A stretch of DNA of 64,000 nt from Notospermus geniculatus. Lineage: Eukaryota; Nemertea; Pilidiophora; Heteronemertea; Lineidae. The DNA lies in NCBI GenBank assembly GCA_002633025.1, contig NMRB01000039.1, forward strand, positions 241,058 to 305,057, written 5' to 3'. Below, one piece after another: positions 61,863 through 64,000 of the stretch (its first letter is position 1; each line of letters starts with the position of its first letter). Both the position numbers and the translations under genes were made by a program. The notes under the pieces were generated by a model, which was given only the letters and a program-made list of their open reading frames with translations, made no database searches and was not told the DNA's origin.

Positions 61863-61955
61863 ACTGATCACGTGATTTTAGAAGACAGGCACTACCAATC
61901 TCAAGATTCAATCATGCCGCTGAGATCGGAACCAATCCCTCATAACGCCTGCCGC
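61863..61955. repeat. Diverged half-copy of the 13.6-kb foldback MITE
   Basis: TCACGTGATT, a CTACC-ATCTC stretch, TGCCG-TGAGATC and GGAACCA occur in the same order and spacing as at 13,745-13,830, with many substitutions. It ends about 100 bp before the last Alx exon. Confidence 0.45.
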
Positions 61956-62051
61956 CGATATTGGCCTACGAGTCGTATGATTCCCGGAAATGCGCCTTGT
62001 AAACATGAATTCAGGATACCCCCATCAACATTCTCTGTCTTTCTGTTTCAG

Positions 62052-62405
62052 ATCCAATCGCCATGGGGCCACAAGTCCACCGTCCCTTACACTACCTCAC
62101 AGTCCTGCATGGCGCCACATTCGAACGTCCCAACTTTCATGGGGCTAGCCCAAATTGGCCAAATCTCAGCCAACATGGCGGCCAATGGAATGACCTCCAG
62201 TATGATGCCACCCAACCCACCCCCAACGCAGCCGCCGCCACCGCAGCCGCATACTTTTAGCTACCGACCGGGAGTTCCGGCGGCGAGTTACGAGACATGC
62301 GCAGTTGAGGATACCGATAGGAGGAGTTCGAGTATAGCATCATTGCGAATGAAGGCAAGAGAACATAGCGCCGCCATTGGTGTTCTGAGTCCACCATTTC
62401 TATGA
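62052..62405 (+). CDS. Alx-family homeobox gene, last coding exon (OAR domain)
   Basis: The exon follows a strong acceptor (TTTCTGTTTCAG, AG at 62,050-62,051) in phase 0 and encodes 117 residues to a TGA at 62,403-62,405. The first part (QSPWGHKSTVPY, SQSCMAPHSN) has the Ser/Thr/Pro character and SCM-P motif of the Alx C-terminal region. A Pro/Gln-rich run (PPTQPPPPQPH) follows. The OAR domain reads RRSSSIASLRMKAREHSAAI at about residues 90-109, close to vertebrate Alx. In relatives this domain modulates transactivation. A short tail, GVLSPPFL, replaces the usual few residues after OAR. The exon that should precede it (from homeodomain Val47) is absent from the assembly, so the protein cannot be read through. 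Confidence 0.9.
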   Translation: MQSPWGHKSTVPYTTSQSCMAPHSNVPTFMGLAQIGQISANMAANGMTSSMMPPNPPPTQPPPPQPHTFSYRPGVPAASYETCAVEDTDRRSSSIASLRMKAREHSAAIGVLSPPFL

Positions 62406-63340
62406 TTCTGAATGAACTCTTGGTTTAGTTTTGACGTAAATCTATATTATAGAGACTTTTGCCATGTGAAGACTGAAGTGCCTTTGAGATTTTGGAGGTC
62501 TTACTAATGTGGAATTGAGGTAGCAAATTATACATATTTTTTTGAATCAACTGTTGCGGACTTGAAGAGCATATACCTTTACTGTGACCTATTGTTTTTA
62601 CATTCTGAAGAGGCTTACTTACTTTTCAAGACATTTTCGAATAACAGACGACGTCGGATATCAGTTTATTGACTAAGTTAAGATTTCAGTGCAATTTCAA
62701 CGAAATCAAGCAAAGACGGAGATCTGTCTTTCCATATCATCATCATCATCACCGTCATTTGCCAACGACACGATACTTTCCGCAATGGGTTTTTTGGGGG
62801 GGTTAGATTTAGTTCTAACCTCTGAGGAAGACGCAATTTCATAGTTTCGTAGCTGAATACATGTACTTGTCTTCCGTACGTTCATCTATGCATTGATTCC
62901 GTCAACCTTTTCAACACAGGAACAATACGTAACAAGCCCTTGGAAACCATGTTTTGTGTCATAAATTCATTCATTTTTCTTCCCTTGGTCCTAGTGGTGA
63001 TCTGCCGAATGTATTAAAAAATGGGAGAATGACTAAAATCTTTTGGATATTACCCCAGTCATTTTTTTTTCAATATTGTGCATTTTCCATTCTTAGTGCG
63101 TGTGTCACTCGGGATTTAATACTGTGACACATTTCATCGATCTCCAAAGAAATGCCTGTTCCTCGGTATCACATGATGGTGTTAGCTTTTAGGAGGCCAA
63201 GTTAAATCTGAATGGATCCCAATCTCACCAGTGAATCTGATCTTCCACAATGTACCAAAAATGTAAATGCCATCGTCAGTCCGTAGGCTTCCCTTTTTTG
63301 GCCTAATCAGATCTTACTGAAGATACTCCACCTACGAGCA

Positions 63341-63346
63341 AATAAA
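63341..63346 (+). promoter_or_regulatory. Candidate polyadenylation signal (proximal)
   Basis: AATAAA about 940 bases after the Alx stop codon. Confidence 0.4.
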
Positions 63347-63442
63347 AATGGCAGTTCCAGCATTTTATATGCCTTGTATTCTTGCCTGCTCGTTTCTGTA
63401 GCAACTATGCAATTATTACATTGACGTATTTTGATAGATAAG

Positions 63443-63448
63443 AATAAA
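63443..63448 (+). promoter_or_regulatory. Candidate polyadenylation signal (distal)
   Basis: AATAAA in AGAATAAATATATAG, about 1.04 kb after the stop codon, followed by T/G-rich sequence. Confidence 0.4.
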
Positions 63449-63465
63449 TATATAGTTATGAATGA

Positions 63466-64000
63466 TGTTAATGATTGTTGCCTTTTCAATTTTTGCGGCC
63501 TCGGCCCGAAATCTGCATATCCCAATGAAAAAACATTGAATCGAGAGCTGGGCGCCAAAGACGGCATCATAGCTCTATAGACCACACTGGGCCAATTTTA
63601 TGGACTGCAGGCGGAGACCGATGCGATGTCAGATGGAGTTGCCCTCTCCCTATCACTTTTGAAGACCGGGAATCGATACCCAGGTGTTCCAAATGAGAAA
63701 GTCCTCGAATTGACAAAATATATCTACTTTTGGTAAGACGATGCGGTAAAATAATTTAAAACATGTTTCAAGGGTGGAGGTCCAGTTTCCTGCAATCGCT
63801 GATAACACATTTTTTTCAATTATATCTTGCGCAAGATCAGAGATGCTCTTTTTCTCTGCTACGCACGGGCCCGCCCATCCTCCACCAACAGTACAGTTCA
63901 CAAGACCACACCCAGGTCACCACGCATAGCTTCACCACCTCGGCCTGCATATGCAGAGCGCAAGGCACAGGTTTCATCAGGCAGACTGCTGCGCCATCTT
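63466..64000. other. Downstream flank, no gene recognised
   Basis: Short minus-strand frames only. A GGGAATCGATACCC word near 63,668 looks like an isolated B-box-type motif with nothing tRNA-like around it. Confidence 0.4.

Larger units (their letters stand above)
56047..62051. other. Alx intron region lacking the expected third exon
   Basis: The next Alx exon should begin with Val47 of the homeodomain (VWFQNRRAKWRK). I searched for the Trp-Phe-Gln-Asn codon pattern and did not find it. The region holds a foldback at 60,958-61,093, a repeated TGCGGATGTCAGGTC word (61,085 and 61,264) next to the N at 61,350, a GT microsatellite at about 61,652-61,672, and a half-copy of the CTCACCGGCAGGA MITE at about 61,863-61,955. 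Frames at 59,172-59,744 (-) and 59,392-59,835 (+) overlap each other and show no recognised domain. Confidence 0.6.
62406..63465 (+). other. Alx 3' UTR (extent inferred)
   Basis: No frame of note follows the stop codon. A short CAT run (62,736-62,752) and T-rich stretches are present. The end is set by two candidate poly(A) signals at 63,341 and 63,443. Confidence 0.45.

Overview
This is eukaryotic, animal-type DNA: long non-coding stretches, one intronless gene, one gene split by GT-AG introns, many short terminal-inverted-repeat (MITE-like) elements, and scaffold joins marked by single N's. The spliced gene is a paired-class homeobox gene of the Alx (aristaless-like/Cart1) family. That family, the very frequent TACATGTA and TAGGCCTA palindromes, and about 1% mismatch between duplicated contig ends fit a highly heterozygous marine deuterostome. 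My best guess is an echinoderm, with a hemichordate or cephalochordate possible. This is inference and no species can be fixed from the window.

Layout: 1-27.9 kb is mostly intergenic. It holds several foldback/MITE elements, a tRNA-derived SINE-like piece, one weak secreted-protein ORF (18,979-19,311), and a 1.4-kb sequence present twice around the N at 23,280. At 27,968-28,969 (+) lies an intact single-exon rhodopsin-family GPCR of neuropeptide-receptor type. From 29 to 46 kb there are two MITEs back to back across an N, a roughly 1-kb element with about 108-bp inverted arms carrying the 5' end of a RecQ-like helicase ORF, and more foldbacks.

The Alx gene runs (+) from about 47.26 to at least 62.4 kb. 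Two candidate first coding exons (47,279-47,480 with an octapeptide/eh1-like motif; 53,100-53,175 without it) both end in phase 1. Either can join the exon at 54,940-55,250, which encodes an acidic/Ser-rich linker and homeodomain residues 1-46. That exon appears again at 55,713-56,023 on the other side of a one-base N, almost certainly because two overlapping contig ends (probably two haplotypes) were never merged. The exon for the rest of the homeodomain (from Val47, including the recognition helix) was not found. It should lie between 56.0 and 62.05 kb, where another N sits at 61,350. The last exon (62,052-62,405) carries the OAR domain, followed by a 3' UTR with two possible polyadenylation signals.

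The two genes have no evident functional link: one is a membrane receptor, the other a developmental transcription factor. The main value of the window is the Alx gene model (alternative N-termini, duplicated exon, missing exon) and the dense collection of non-autonomous DNA elements. I saw no CRISPR, rRNA or operon structure.
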